Assembly: GCF_032452875.1 (NCBI RefSeq)
Contig: NC_083870.1
Coordinates: 7,006,001-7,070,000, forward strand
Direction: 5' to 3'
DNA length: 64,000 nt
Source: Bos javanicus
Lineage: Eukaryota; Chordata; Mammalia; Artiodactyla; Bovidae
This document shows, in pieces, positions 34,151 to 45,614 of the stretch (positions are counted from its first letter, which is position 1; each line of letters starts with the position of its first letter). The notes below the pieces were generated by a model, which saw nothing but the letters and a program-made list of their open reading frames with translations, had not been told where the DNA came from and made no database searches. A program made the translations under genes and the position numbers.

Positions 34151-34980
34151 TTGATCTTCCTTGACTTACGATATAATTATATCCTGATAAACTCATCATG
34201 AGTTGAAAATACTGTAAGTCGAAAATGCATATAACACACCTAATCCATCGAGTGATCATCCCAGGTGGTGCTAGTGGTAAAGAATCCTTCTGCCAATGCA
34301 GGAGGTGTGGGTTCGAGTCCTGGGTTGGGAAAATCCCCTGGAGTAGGAAATAGCAACCTGCTCTAGTATTCTTGCCTGGAGAATCCCATGGACAGAGGAG
34401 ACTGGCAGGTTACAGTCCATGGAGTTGCAAAGAGTCAGACACCACTGAAGCAACTTAGCACAGCCAGTATTCTTGCCTGGAAAATTCCCCTGACAGAGGA
34501 GCCTAGTAGGCTACAGTTCATGGGGTGCCAAAGAGTCAAATATGACTGAGCACCTGAGCACACACACACAATCCACCAAACATCATAGTTTAGCTGAACC
34601 CACCTCAAACGTGCTCAGAACACTTACATTAGCCTACAGTTGGGCAAAATAATTTAACACAAAGCCTATTTTTAATAAAGTATTGAATATATCATGTAAT
34701 TTATTGAATTCCATACTGAAAGTGTAAAACAGAATGTTGTACGGGTACAGGATGGTTGTAAGTGTATTGGTTGTTTCACTGTATCCGTGTGATTGTGGAC
34801 TGACTGGGACCTGTGGCTGCTGCCACTGCCCAGCATCAGGTGAGAGTGTAGACGGCATATCGCTAGCTCAGGAAAAGATAAAAATCTGAAGTATGTTTTT
34901 TACTGAGTGTGTATCACTTTTGCACCACTGTAAAGTCAAAAAATCGTAAGTTAAACCATTGTACCCCAGGGACCGTTTAC
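34150..34980 (+). mobile_element. Possible non-autonomous DNA transposon, split by a SINE
   Basis: The left end contains CCTTGACTTACGAT and TGTAAGTCGAAAATGCAT. The right end contains, in complement, AACTTACGATTTTTTGACTT. The middle reads GTGCTCAGAACACTTACATT and GCCTACAGTTGGGCAAAATA, which I remember as part of a common mammalian repeat whose two ends both carry 'gacttacgat'-like terminal inverted repeats. Family name not assigned. Confidence 0.5.
34257..34572 (+). mobile_element. Bov-tA SINE with an extra Bov-A monomer
   Basis: tRNA-like head with B-box GGGTTCGAGTCCTGGG, a full Bov-A monomer to about 34460, then a second partial monomer (GCCAGTATTCTTGCCTGGAA) to 34572. It splits the possible DNA transposon. 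Confidence 0.88.
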
Positions 34981-34983
34981 TGC

Positions 34984-35250
34984 TATTGTTCAGTTGCTAA
35001 ATCACGTCTGACTCTTTGCAACCCCAAGGATACCAGCATGCCAGCCTCCTCTGTCCTCTAGCACCTCTTAGAGTTTGCCCAAATCCATGTCCACTGAGTC
35101 AGTGATGCTTTCTAATCTTCTCATCCTCTGCCACCCCCTTCTCCTCTTGCCCCCAATATTTCCCAACATGAGGGTCTTTTCCAATAAGTCACCTCTTCAC
35201 ATCAGGTGGCCAGAATACTGAAACTTCAGCTTCAGCAACAGCCCTTCTGT
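34984..35250 (-). mobile_element. BovB 3' end, minus strand
   Basis: Complement of the last ~265 bp of BovB, from the tail CTATTGTTCAGTTGCTAA to AACTTCAGCTTCAGCAACAG. Confidence 0.85.
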
Positions 35251-35283
35251 TTTATTTCCTTTAGGACTGATGGCTTCACCATT

Positions 35284-35414
35284 CATACCTGGAGAAAGAA
35301 ATGGCAACCTACTCCAGTATTCTTGCTGGGGAAATCTCAGCTCAGAGGAGCCTGGTAGGCTACAGTCCATGGGGTTGCAAAGAGTTGGATATGACTTAGC
35401 AACTAAACAGCAAC
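35284..35414 (+). mobile_element. Bov-A monomer
   Basis: One Bov-A unit from TACCTGGAGAAAGAAATGG to TTAGCAACTAAACAGCAAC, abutting the L1 fragment that follows. Confidence 0.8.
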
Positions 35415-35935
35415 AATATATACATATTACTCAGCCACAGAAAAGAATGAAATCTTGCCATTTTCAACAACATAGATGAAACTTGAGGGTATTAAGCTAA
35501 GTGAAATAACAGAGACAAAAACAAATATTGTACAGTCTCACTTACATGTGGAATCTTTCCTAAAAAATCAAGCTCATAGATAAAAAGAACAAGTTGGTGG
35601 TTTGCCAAAGGTGGGGAGTGAAAGGGGTGGAAGAAAAGGGGGAAGGAAGACAAAAGGCTCAAACTTCCAATTGTAAAATAAAGTCATAGAGATACAATGC
35701 ACAGCATGGTGACTATAGTTAATAATACATATTACAATATTTGAAAATTGCTGAGAGAATAAATCTTGAAAGTTTACAAGAAAAAATGCAACTCTGTATG
35801 GTGACAAATGTTGATGAGACTTATTGTGGTGATAATTCCACAATGTGTACAAATATTGAACCATTATGTTGTACACCTTAAACTAATATAATTGTATATG
35901 ACAATCATACCTCAATTAAAATTTTTTTAAAAGGT
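35415..35935 (+). mobile_element. L1 3' end fragment, plus strand
   Basis: TATTACTCAGCCACAGAAAA, then the AACAACATAGATGAAACTTG block, a G-rich 3' UTR tract near 35605-35655 and an ACCTCAATTAAAATTTTTTT end mark the 3' end of an older mammalian L1. Confidence 0.8.
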
Positions 35936-36344
35936 AGAAACTTCCAATGAAGTAATTTGGGCTTGAAGTTTTCTTAGTGGGAATCACTTTCCCAGTTACA
36001 TGTTTATTGAAATATAACATACAGAAAAGTAGGCATATGATAAATTAGATCAACAAACTATCAGCAAGTAAACCCATTAGTGTCATCACTACTCACATCA
36101 GGACTTTAAAAATTACCTGCAGCTCTCACGCACCATCTCATGCCCTCTCCCAGTAGTGACCAACATGCAGTTTCTACTGAAATGTACCAGATATTCTGAC
36201 TTCTATCACCATAGGTCAGTTTTGTCTATATCAGAACTTTACACAAATGGGGTCATATAGCATGTCTTTTTCCATTTGACTTGTTTTAGTGAACATTATA
36301 TTTGCAAGAGTCATTCATGTATTAGAGGCTAGCTCAAGTTCATG

Positions 36345-36892
36345 CAGTTATGAAACTAAAAGACGTTTGTTCCTTGGAAGAAAAGTTGTGACTAACCTAG
36401 ACAGCCTATTAAAAAGCAGAGACATCACTTTGCCAACAAAAGTCCATCTAGTCAAAGCTATGGCTTTCCAGTGGTCATGTATGGATGTGAGAGTTGGACC
36501 TTAAAGAAAGCCGAGCACCAAAGAATTGATGCTTTTGAACTGGTGTTGGAGAAAACTCTTGAGAGTCCCTTGGACTGTAAGGAGATCCAACCAGTCCATC
36601 CTAAAGAAAATCAGTCCTGATATTCATTGGAAGGCCTGATGTTGAAACTGAAGCTCCAATACTTTGGCCACCCATTGGAAAGAACTGACTCATTAGAAAA
36701 GACCCTGATGCTGGGAAAGATTGGGGGCAGAAGAAGAAGAGGATGACAGAGGATGAGATGGTTGGATAGCATCGCCGACTTGATGGACATGAGTTTAAGC
36801 AAGCTCCGGGAGTTGGCAATGGATGGGGAAGCCTGGAGTGCTGCAGTCCATGGGGCTGCAAAGAGGCAGACACGACAGAGTGACTGAACCGA
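36345..36892 (+). mobile_element. BovB 3' end
   Basis: About 550 bp from ETKRRLFLGRKVVTNLD-coding sequence to a GAACCGAAG tail. Confidence 0.9.
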
Positions 36893-37162
36893 AGTTCCCT
36901 CATCTTCATTGCTATATGGTATCCTTCTGTATGTGTACATAACACTTTATTAATATATTCTACTAGTTATGAGCATTTTTCAGCTTGGATCTATTGTAAA
37001 TAATACTTCTATCAATACCATGTACATTTATCCACTTGTCTATCTATCTACCTACCTATCTTTTTATTTATTTACTTGTACTTACATGTCTCATTTATTT
37101 ACAGTAGATACCTAGGAATAGAATACTACTGCTTCCTAGAGTATATCTATATTTAAACTTTG

Positions 37163-37370
37163 TGTATGTGTGCTAAGTTGCTTCAGTCATGTCCAACTCT
37201 TTGGTGACCTGATGGACTGTAGCCCACCAGGCTCCTCTGTCCATGGGACTCTCTAAGCAAGAAAACTGGAGTGGGTTGCTATGCCCTTCTCCAGGGAATC
37301 TTCCCCACCCAGGGATCGAACCTGTGTCTTCTGCAGCTCCTGCATTGCAGGCAGATTCTTTACCGCCAAG
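37163..37370 (-). mobile_element. Bov-tA SINE, minus strand
   Basis: Complement of a Bov-A monomer joined to a tRNA-like part with a B-box-like GGTTCGATCCCTGGGTGGGG. Confidence 0.9.
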
Positions 37371-38259
37371 ACCTTTGATAGATAATAAAATACCATGTTC
37401 CAAAGAAGTTGCACCAATTTACCCTTCCATTTATAGTACATGTGTATTCCCATTGTTCCACATCTCACTGGGCCACTGATGACACGTGCTGTCATTCGTC
37501 TTTTTATTTGAACTGCTCCTTCTGGGTGTATCTTGGTATCTTAATTTAGTTATAACTTTTATTTCCCTGATTCCTAGTGAAATTTAAACATTTACAAACA
37601 TTTATTAGTTTGTTAGATATTTTTCAACTCTTTTGCTCATTTCTGTATTGAATTATCTGTCATTTCTTCTTCGTTTGTGTAAATTCTTCATCTATTCTGG
37701 ATAAGACCATTTTGTTATATGTTTTGCAGATATCCTCAACTATTCTGTGCTTTCTTCACTCTTTTAATGGTGTTTTGATGAGTGGATTTTCTAAATTTTA
37801 ACTTAGTACATCTTATCATCATTTCTTTTAGGGTTATTTCTTTTAGGTTTGGTTTAAAATTTCTTTCCCTACCACAAAGTTGTATAGAATACAGATATTC
37901 TTCTACAAATACAGTATCTTCTGGATTTGTTATTTTATATTTCACTTGAGGGTCTACAAACACTTGGAATTTTGTGTGATGTAGATAGGGTACACACTTC
38001 ATTATTTCCCATATGGATGGATAGTCGACTGATCTAGCACTATTTGTTGAAAAATTGGTATTTCTCTACAGCTCTGCAATATTTTGTTTGTCATATGTAA
38101 GTGTCTAAATACACCCAGTTGTGTTTCTGGAGCTTTTATTCTGTTCTATTATTCTGTTTGGCCTTTCCCCTGCTTCTGAATTGGAGTAGCTTTATAAATA
38201 GATTTTGATATCTAATAGAATTGGTTCTGACCCTTTTCCTCATTTTCAAGAGTGTCTTG

Positions 38260-38586
38260 AAAATCCCTTGGACTTCAAGGAGATCAAACCAGTCAATCCT
38301 AAAAATAATCAACCCTGAATATTCATTGGAAGGACTGATGCTGAAGCTGAAGCTCTAATACTTTGGCCACCTGATGCAATGAGCTAACTCATTAGAAAAG
38401 ACTGTGATGCTGGGAAAGATTGAGGGCAGGAGGAGAAGAGGGCAGAGGATGAGAAGGTTATAGCACCACTGATTCAGTGGACATGAATTTGAGCAAACTC
38501 TGGGAAATGGTGGAAGACACAGGAGCCTGGCATGCTAGTGTCCATGGGGTCACAAAGAGTTGGACACGACTTAGCAACTGAACAAC
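38260..38586 (+). mobile_element. BovB 3' end with target-site duplication
   Basis: Last ~330 bp of BovB with a GAACAAC tail, flanked by perfect AGAGTGTCTTG at 38249-38259 and 38587-38597. This gives clear evidence that BovB leaves an 11 bp duplication here. Confidence 0.95.
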
Positions 38587-39392
38587 AGAGTGTCTTGGTG
38601 TAGCAATCCCTTTCATTTTTATATAAATTTCAGGAACATTTGTCATTTTCCACACTAAAAAAACATGCTGTGATATTGTTTGGGATTATCTGTATATATA
38701 TTAATCTGGATCCACTTACATCTTTACAACATTTCTTCTTCCAAATTGTATACATATTCATTTATTCATTTGCGTCTTCCCTTATATCTCCAAATTATGT
38801 TTTATAATTTGATTCTGGAAATCTAACACATCTTTTCCTAGATTTACTCCTAGGTCCTTGAAGTGTTTTGATATCATAAATGGCATCATGAATATTTTCA
38901 AGTTTACTTTTCTAAATGGTATTGTTATATGCAAACACAATCAATTTTTTCATAGACTTTGCATACTGGACCTTTCTACACTCACTGATTTTTAACAAAT
39001 TATCTGTATATTCTTTGGAATTTATTGTCAAAACAATATTGTTTGTGAAAAAGGATGATGCTAATTTTTCCTTTTTTAATCTTCTCCCTCCCACTCCGTC
39101 TATTACTCTGGTTGAAATCACCAGTACAATATTACATATTTTCCTTTTTCCAATTATTATTTCTTCCATACATAGGTTATTTAAAATTCTATTTCTTGTT
39201 TCAAAATACTATAAGATTTTTCAAAATCTTCTGATAATTATTCATAGCCTACATTCATTAGCATAAGAGAATATTATGGAGAGAATATTGCAAAATATTT
39301 TGCCTTGTGGATTTGTCTATTTCTCCTTATTGGTCTATCAATTTTGTATTATATAGCTTAAGTTATCTTACCAGGTGCATGCAAATTTTGCA

Positions 39393-39603
39393 TGTTTGTG
39401 CATGCTCAGTCATGTCCAACTCTTTGCAACCCCGTGAACTGTGGCCTGCTAGGCTCCTTTTCCATAGAGTTTTTCAGGTAAGCATACTGGAGTGGGTTGC
39501 CAGTTCCTCCTCCAGGGGATCTTCCTGATTCAGAGATCAAACCTGCATCTCTTGTGTCTCCTACATTGTAGGCAGATTCTTTACCACTTACACCATGTGG
39601 GAA
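39393..39603 (-). mobile_element. Bov-tA SINE, minus strand
   Basis: Complement of Bov-A monomer and tRNA-like head. It carries a 3' end of CATGCTCAGTCATGTCC type and ends at ATGTGGGAAGCC. Confidence 0.88.
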
Positions 39604-39628
39604 GCCTGCTTGCAAAGTTTAAATTGTT

Positions 39629-40258
39629 ATGTTGTTGTTCAGTCGCTAAGTCATGTCTAACTCTTTGCGAACTCATGAAATACAGCACGTCAGGCTTCCC
39701 TGTCCTTCACTCTTTCAGAGTTTGCTCAGACTCATGTTCATTGAGTTGATGATACCACCCAACCATCTCACCCTCTGTTGCCCTCTTATACTTTTGCTTT
39801 CTATCTTTCCCAGCATCTGAGTCTTTTTCCAATGAATCGGCTCTTCACACAGGTGGCCGAAGTATTGGAGCTTCAGCTTCAGCATCCATTGAATATTCCA
39901 ATGAATATTCAGGGCTGATCTCCTTCAGGATGGACTGGTTTGATCTCCTTGCTGTCCAAGAGACTCTCAAGAGTCTTTTCCAACACCACAGTTCAAAAGC
40001 ATCAATTCTTCATTGCTCAGCCTTCCTTATGGTCCAACTCTCACATTCATACATGACTACTGGAAAAATCATAGCTCTGACTATATGGACCTTTGTCAGC
40101 AAAGTGATGTCTCTGCTTTTTAGCATGCTGTCTAGTTTGTCATAGCTTTTCTTCCAAGCAGCAAGTGTCTTTTAATTTTATGGCTGCAGTTACTGTATGC
40201 AGTGATTTTGGAGCCCAAGAAAATAAAATCTGCCACTGTTTCTACTTTTTCCCTATTT
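39629..40258 (-). mobile_element. BovB 3' part, minus strand
   Basis: About 630 bp in complement, with the old-type tail (TGTTGTTGTTCAGTCGCTAA). A short local duplication of GAATATTC-containing sequence is present near 39888-39910. Confidence 0.9.
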
Positions 40259-40353
40259 GGGGAAATTATTATATATAGTCACATTTTAAGATTTTATTAC
40301 TAGGTGCATGAAAATTTTTAAATGTTATGTTTTACTCATAATTATGTAATGTA

Positions 40354-41303
40354 TTCAGTTCAGTTCAGTCGCTCAGTCGTGTCCAACTCTTTGCGACCCC
40401 ATGAACCGCAGCACACCAGGGCTCCCTGTCCATCACCAACTCCCGGAGTTCACTCAGACTCACATCAATCGAGTCAGTGATGCCATCCAGGCATCTCATC
40501 CTCTGTCGTCCCCTTCTCCTCCTGCCCCCAATCCCTCCCAGCAGCAGAGCCTTTTCCAATGAGTCAACTTTTCGCATGAGGTGGCCAAAGTACTGGAGTT
40601 TCAGCATCAGTCCTTCCAATGAAATCCCAGGGCTGATCTCCTTCAGAATGGACTGATTGGATCTCCTTGCGGTCCAAGGGACTCTCAAGAGTCTTCTCCA
40701 ACACCACAGTTCAAAAGCATCAATTTTCCAGCACTCAGCCTTCTTCACAGTCCAACTCTCACATCCATACATGACCACAGGAAAAACCATAGCCTTGACT
40801 AGACGGACCTTTGTTGGCAAAGTAATGTCTCTGCTTTTGAATATGCTATCTAGGTTGGTCATAATTTTCCTTCCAAGGAGTAAGCGTCTTTTAATTTCAT
40901 GGCTGCAGTCACCATCTGCAGTGATTTTGGAGCCCAAAAAAATAAAGTCTGACACTGTTTCCACTGTTTCCCCATCTATTTCCCATGAAGTGATGGGACC
41001 GGATGCCATGATCTTCGTTTTCTGAATGTTGAGCTTTAAGCCAACTTTTTCACTCTCCACTTTCACTTTCATCATGAGGCTTTTGAGTTCCTCTTCACTT
41101 TCTGCCATAAGGGTGGTGTCATTTGCATATATGAGGTTATTGACATTTCTCCCAGCAGTCTTGATCCCAGCTTGTGTTTCTTCCAGTCCAGCGTTTCTCA
41201 TGATGTACTCTGCATATAAGTTAAATAAGCAGGGTGACAATATACAGCCTTGACGTACTCCTTTTCCTATTTGGAACCAGTCTGTTGCTCCATGTCCTGT
41301 TTC
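40354..41303 (-). mobile_element. BovB 3' part with the longest open RT frame in the window
   Basis: About 950 bp in complement with a (TCAGT)n tail. The frame 41240-40365 is open for 291 codons: MSPCLFNLYAEYIMRNAGLE, then YANDTTLMAESEEELKS, GLKLNIQKTKIMASGPITS, FIFLGSKITADGDCSHEIKR, MVFPVVMYGCESWTVKKAEC and ELREL near the end. The catalytic YADD has become YAND, so the reverse transcriptase would be inactive even where the frame is open. The low number of disabling changes suggests a fairly young copy. Confidence 0.93.
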
Positions 41304-41911
41304 ATTACAAGCTGAAACTCTTCATTAATACTTTTGTCATAAATTCTGTCTTGTTTGACATTAATATTTCTCCAATTTTCTTTTGGTTCATATTTACATG
41401 CTTTAATCTTTCTCTATGCTTTTACATTCAGAATTTCTATGTTCATGTGTTTTATTTTTTTGAAGGTACTAAATGTATGTTTTATTTTGCTTTAAATTTT
41501 ATTTTAAATTGGAGTATAATTGCTGTTTAGCACAGGAAGCTCAGCTTTGTTATCTGTGATGATCTGGGGGGAGGAGGGAGATAGGGAGAGGGAAGTTCAA
41601 GAGGGAGGGGATACAGGTGTACATAGAGCTGGTTCCTGAAGTTTGTATGTTTTATATGTTCCTTTAGTAAATATTAAGAAGTTAGGCTTTGTTTATTTTA
41701 ATCCTATCCATCAATTTTTGTGTTTTACGTGGAGCACTTAGCTCATTTACATTATATATAATTACTAATATATTTGAGTTTATGTTTCATGTTACTCACC
41801 AACTTTGTAATTATTCTGCTCTTGATGAATTTTTTTCTGATTTAGGGGGATTTGGAGAATATTCAGTAATTCGTGTCACATCTTTTGATTTGCACTGTTC
41901 AAAATTTTATT

Positions 41912-42137
41912 GTTCTGTTCTTAGTCACTCAGTCATGTCCAGCTTTTTGACACCTCATGGACTATAGCCTGCCAGTCTCCTCTGTCCATGGGAATTCTCC
42001 AAGCAAGAATACTGGAGTGGGTTGCCATGCTCTCCTCCAGGGGATCTTCCCAACCCATGGATCAAACCCAGGTCTCCCGCATTACAGGCAGATTCTTTAC
42101 CAGCTGAGCTACCAGGGAAGCTACCAGAGACACTTCT
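41912..42137 (-). mobile_element. Bov-tA SINE with a 25 bp target-site duplication
   Basis: Complement of a full Bov-tA. The flanks 41887-41911 and 42138-42162 are 25 bp direct repeats with one mismatch, beginning GATTTGCACTGTTCAAAAT. A few extra bases (CTACCAGAGACACTTCT) lie between the SINE end and the right repeat. Confidence 0.9.
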
Positions 42138-42162
42138 GATTTGCACTGTTCAAAATCTTATT

Positions 42163-42556
42163 ACATATAACCTATTACTACATTTGATACGCAACTCAAC
42201 AATATACTCTTTTATGAGGTTTTCTTGTCTCTTTTTATGTTGTGTTTTTGTTTGCTTGTTTGTTTGATTAATTTGTATATCATGGTATACACAGAAGGGA
42301 GATATGACAAGATTCTGCTTGTGGGAAAGGGGTAAAGGTGTCAAAGAGAGTTCTTAGGATATTGGTTGGTTGAAAAGTCACTCTGGAGAGTCAGAATGTC
42401 TAAATATATTTCTAAGTTGCTTGTTGTGGAATATGCAAGGCAAACCTCGCCTCCTCTACGTCTACTGCTGCAAATCTTCTGTAAATTCAACTTTGCTCAC
42501 CAATTCTTTTATAAACATTTTTAAAATTAATTTTTATTTGGGGGCTTCCATGGGGC
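42163..42556. other. Mostly unassigned; possible L1 remnant
   Basis: T-rich sequence that may continue the old minus-strand L1, with nothing clear enough to place. Confidence 0.35.
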
Positions 42557-43070
42557 CTAGATAGCATATTCAAAAGCAGAGACATTACTTTGCCAACAAA
42601 GGTCCGTCTAGTCAAGGCTATGGTTTTTCCTGTGGTCATGTATGGATGTGAGAGTTGGACTGTGAAGAAGGCTGAGTGCCGAAGAATTGATGCTTTTGAA
42701 CTGTGGTGTTGGAGGAGACTCTTGAGAGTCCCTTGGACTGCAAGGAGATCCAACCAGTCCATTCTGAAGGAGATCAGCCCTGGGATTTCTTTGGAAGGAA
42801 TGATGTTGAAGCTGAAACTCCAGTACTTTGGCCACCTCATGCGAAGAGTTGACTCATTGGAAAAGACTCTGCTGCTGGGAGGGATTGGGGACAGGAGGAA
42901 AAGGGGACGACAGAGGATGAGATGGCTGGATGGCATCACCGACTCGATGGACGTGATTCTGAGTGAACTCCGGGAGTTGGTGATGGACAGGGAGCCCTGG
43001 CGTGCTGCGGTTCATGGGGTCGCAAAGAGTCGGACACGACTGAGCGACTGAACTGAACTGAACTGAACTG
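42557..43070 (+). mobile_element. BovB 3' end (ART2A-like), young
   Basis: About 510 bp from CTAGATAGCATATTCAAAAG to a four-unit (ACTGA)n tail. The frame 42590-43048 is open for 153 codons with VRLVKAMVFPVVMYGCESWT and GRQRMRWLDGITDSMDVILS. Very few differences from the copy at 40354-41303 suggest recent spread. Confidence 0.95.
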
Positions 43071-43437
43071 GTGACTCAGTGGTAAAGAATCCATCTGCCA
43101 GTGCAAGAGACATGGGACAATCTGGGAGGATCCTATATGCCACAGAGCGACTAAGCCTGTGTGCCACAACAATTGAGCCTGTGTTCTACAGCCTGGGAAT
43201 CACAGCCACTGAGCCCATGCACCACAGCTGCTGAAGCCTGTGTATCCTAGAACCTGTGCTCCACAACAAGAGAAACCAGCACAGTGAGAAGCCTGCACGC
43301 AGCAACTAGCAAGTAGCCCCGGCTTGCCATAACTGGAGAAAAGCCCACACAGCTTTTGGATAGCACAGGGAATGGAGTGCTCCCTTCATAACTAGAGAAA
43401 AGCAGTGAAAATTCAGCCCAGCCAAAAATAAATAAAT
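43071..43437 (+). mobile_element. CHR-type SINE with long tail
   Basis: TGACTCAGTGGTAAAGAATC head, then the GCACAGTGAGAAGCCTGCAC and AACTAGCAAGTAGCCCC blocks of the CHR body and an AAAATAAATAAATAATTAAT tail. It follows the BovB directly. Confidence 0.8.
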
Positions 43438-43444
43438 AATTAAT

Positions 43445-43625
43445 TAAAACCAATTTTTATTGGCATATAGTTGCTTTACAATGTTGTGCTAGTTTCTACT
43501 GGGCAGTAAAATGAATCAGCCACACACATACATACATCCCCTCCCTTTTGAACTTCCTTAGTGTTCAAGTCACCGCAGTGCATTAAGTAGAGCTCTCTCT
43601 GCTATACAGTATGTTAACAATCCTT
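43445..43625 (-). mobile_element. L1 3' UTR fragment, minus strand
   Basis: ATTGGCATATAGTTGCTTTA, CAATGTTGTGCTAGTTTCTA and GCTATACAGTATGTTAACA match the complement of a ruminant L1 3' UTR. Confidence 0.75.
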
Positions 43626-43693
43626 CCTTATGAGTGGATGTTCATTTTGACAGGGAAAGCCATCAGAAAACATGTTGCAGTATTGCTCTCTGC

Positions 43694-43780
43694 TCCAGGA
43701 GTTGGTGACGGACGGGGAAATCTGGCCTGCTGCAGTCTATGAGATCGAAAAGAGTCGGACGACTGAGTGACTGAACTGAA
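43694..43780 (+). mobile_element. Very short BovB 3' tail
   Basis: Only the last ~87 bp of BovB (CAGGAGTTGGTGACGGACGG to GACTGAACTGAA). Confidence 0.85.
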
Positions 43781-43885
43781 ATAAACTGACTGCTCTCTAA
43801 GTCTACATGGCAGTGTTAGGAGAGACATGAGGCACAGGAACTTATAGCAGAGATCATGAGAAAGTATGTCTCTAGGAATTTACAG

Positions 43886-44560
43886 GGCTTCATGGCATCC
43901 AATACCATCACTTAATGGCAAATAAATGGGGGAAAAGTATAAACAGTGACAGACTTTATTTAAGAAAATAAATCAATTGATTTGGGCTCCAAAATCACTG
44001 TGGACAGTGACTGAAGCCATGAAATTAAGAGACACTTGCTCCAAGGAAGAAAAGCTATGACTAACCTAGACAGCATATTAAAAAGCAGAGACATCACTTT
44101 GTCAACAAAGGTGCATGTAGTCAGAGCTGTGGTTTTTCCAGTAGTCATGTGCAGATGTGAGAGTTGGACCATAAAGAAGGCTGAGCATCAAAGAATTGAT
44201 GCTTTTTGAATTGTGATGCTGAAGAACACTCTTGAGAGTCCCTTGGACAGCAGGGAGATCAAACCAGTCAATCCTAAAGGAAAGCAACCTGAATATTCAT
44301 TGGAAGGGCTGATGCTGAAGTTGAAGCTCCAAAACTTTGGCCATCTCATGTGAAGACTCATTAGAAAAGACCCTTATGCTGGGAAAGATTGAGGACAGGA
44401 GGAGAAGGGTGGGAGGATGAGATGGTTGGATGGCATCATTGACTCAGTGGACATGAATTTGAGCAAACTCTGGGGTTTGTAAAGGACAGGGAAGCCTGGC
44501 ATGCTGCAGTCCATGGGGTTGCAAAGAGTGGGACACAACTGAGCGACTGAACAACAGCAA
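43886..44560 (+). mobile_element. BovB 3' part with target-site duplication
   Basis: About 675 bp with a GAACAACAGCAA tail. TAGGAATTTACAG is perfectly repeated at 43873-43885 and 44561-44573. Confidence 0.95.
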
Positions 44561-44639
44561 TAGGAATTTACAGAAACACTGAAGAAGTTTTCCCAGGTCA
44601 TGGACCTGGGGAATTGAGGTAATTCTACCTAAATTTCAA

Positions 44640-45575
44640 GTGTTGGGGAGGGTTCACTGCAAGCTGTGTTATACACCTCTGAAGTTATTCCTACATTAGC
44701 CAATTAGGCAGCTGCATTGTCTCTGAAGTCCCCAAGAAAAACGCTTTATATTGGGGAGAAACCCCTTAGACTTCTGCCATTAGTACGTTTGGGTGGACAT
44801 TAATTAATTAAATTTATTAAGCCAGTGATCATGTGAGCAGAAAATCTCTAAAGACTAACCATCCTGACCATTCATCACCTGAGATTAGTCAAATTGGTTT
44901 GCTGAGCCTCTATAGAGAGACTGCCCTGCTCAGGGCTAGCCAATTCCTAGAACTACTAAACAGCTCAACCCACTTCACAAATGCACAGAATAGCTAGTCC
45001 AGAGCCTATCCTCCTGGCGGTTTAGTCACTAAGTTGTGTCCAACTCTTGCGATCCTGTGGACTGTAGCCTGCCAGGCTCCTCTGTCCATGAGATTCTCCA
45101 GGCAAAAATACTGGAATGGGTTGCCATTTCCTTCTCCAGAGAACCTTTCTGACCCAGGAATCGAATCCGGGCCTCCTGCATTGCAGGCAGATGATTTACC
45201 AACTGAGCTATGAGGGAAGCCCAGCCTCCTGACCAACCTCCATTATCTCATACTCCCAGCCACCAGTTTGAATCACACAGGGCCAGGTACCAGAAAACTA
45301 GGAACAGGCTCCATGTTCCAGAGCCCACTGAAATGGTTCAAACTAGCCAATTCTAGACCCACTGACCCTGCCTCGCCAATTCCTTCCCAGGGAAACCACA
45401 ATAGAGGTTACAGCTGCAGATCCCCTCCCTGTCCCTGCCTCCCCTACATGCTCTTGCGCCTGTGACCTGTGCTTTTCCATGTGCCCCTTCCTCTTGGGAA
45501 CTGTGAGAAATAAGGTGGGTTTTTTTCCTGGCCATAGTCTCCTGATCTGTAAACTTTAATGATCCTCAAGCTTGC
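44640..45575 (+). repeat. Possible LTR of an endogenous retrovirus, split by a SINE
   Basis: Sequence on both sides of the Bov-tA (45018-45222) has an LTR-like look: GCCAATTCCTAG, CACTGACCCTGCCTCGCC, GTGACCTGTGCTTTTCC, GAAATAAGGTGGG and TCTCCTGATCTGTAAACTTT resemble U3-R-U5 of class I type LTRs. No retroviral gene is attached. Ends were not found. Confidence 0.35.
45018..45222 (-). mobile_element. Bov-tA SINE, minus strand
   Basis: Complement of a Bov-A monomer and tRNA-like head (start GGCTTCCCTCATAGCTCAG in complement). CCTCCTG on both sides may be the target-site duplication. Confidence 0.9.
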
Positions 45576-45614
45576 TATGAATTCACTTTATTTTAAAACA
45601 GCACCATACCTAGA

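Larger units (their letters stand above)
35995..41910 (-). mobile_element. Old L1 (L1M-like), minus strand, many times interrupted
   Basis: Pieces of one old minus-strand L1, from its 3' UTR (36000-36335; CTTTACACAAATGGGGTCAT) through ORF2 C-terminal and RT sequence (37540-38248, 38600-39390) to endonuclease-like sequence (41310-41470, 41690-41910). They occur in consensus order, split by BovB (36345, 38260, 39629, 40354) and Bov-tA (37163, 39393) elements. A short ruminant L1 3' tail lies at about 41480-41665. Whether all pieces come from one element is inferred from order and strand. Confidence 0.6.

Noticed and set aside
38916..39266. Hydrophobic open frame resembling a membrane protein
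   Set aside because: It lies on the antisense strand of an old minus-strand L1; T-rich antisense L1 sequence gives phenylalanine/leucine-rich false frames.
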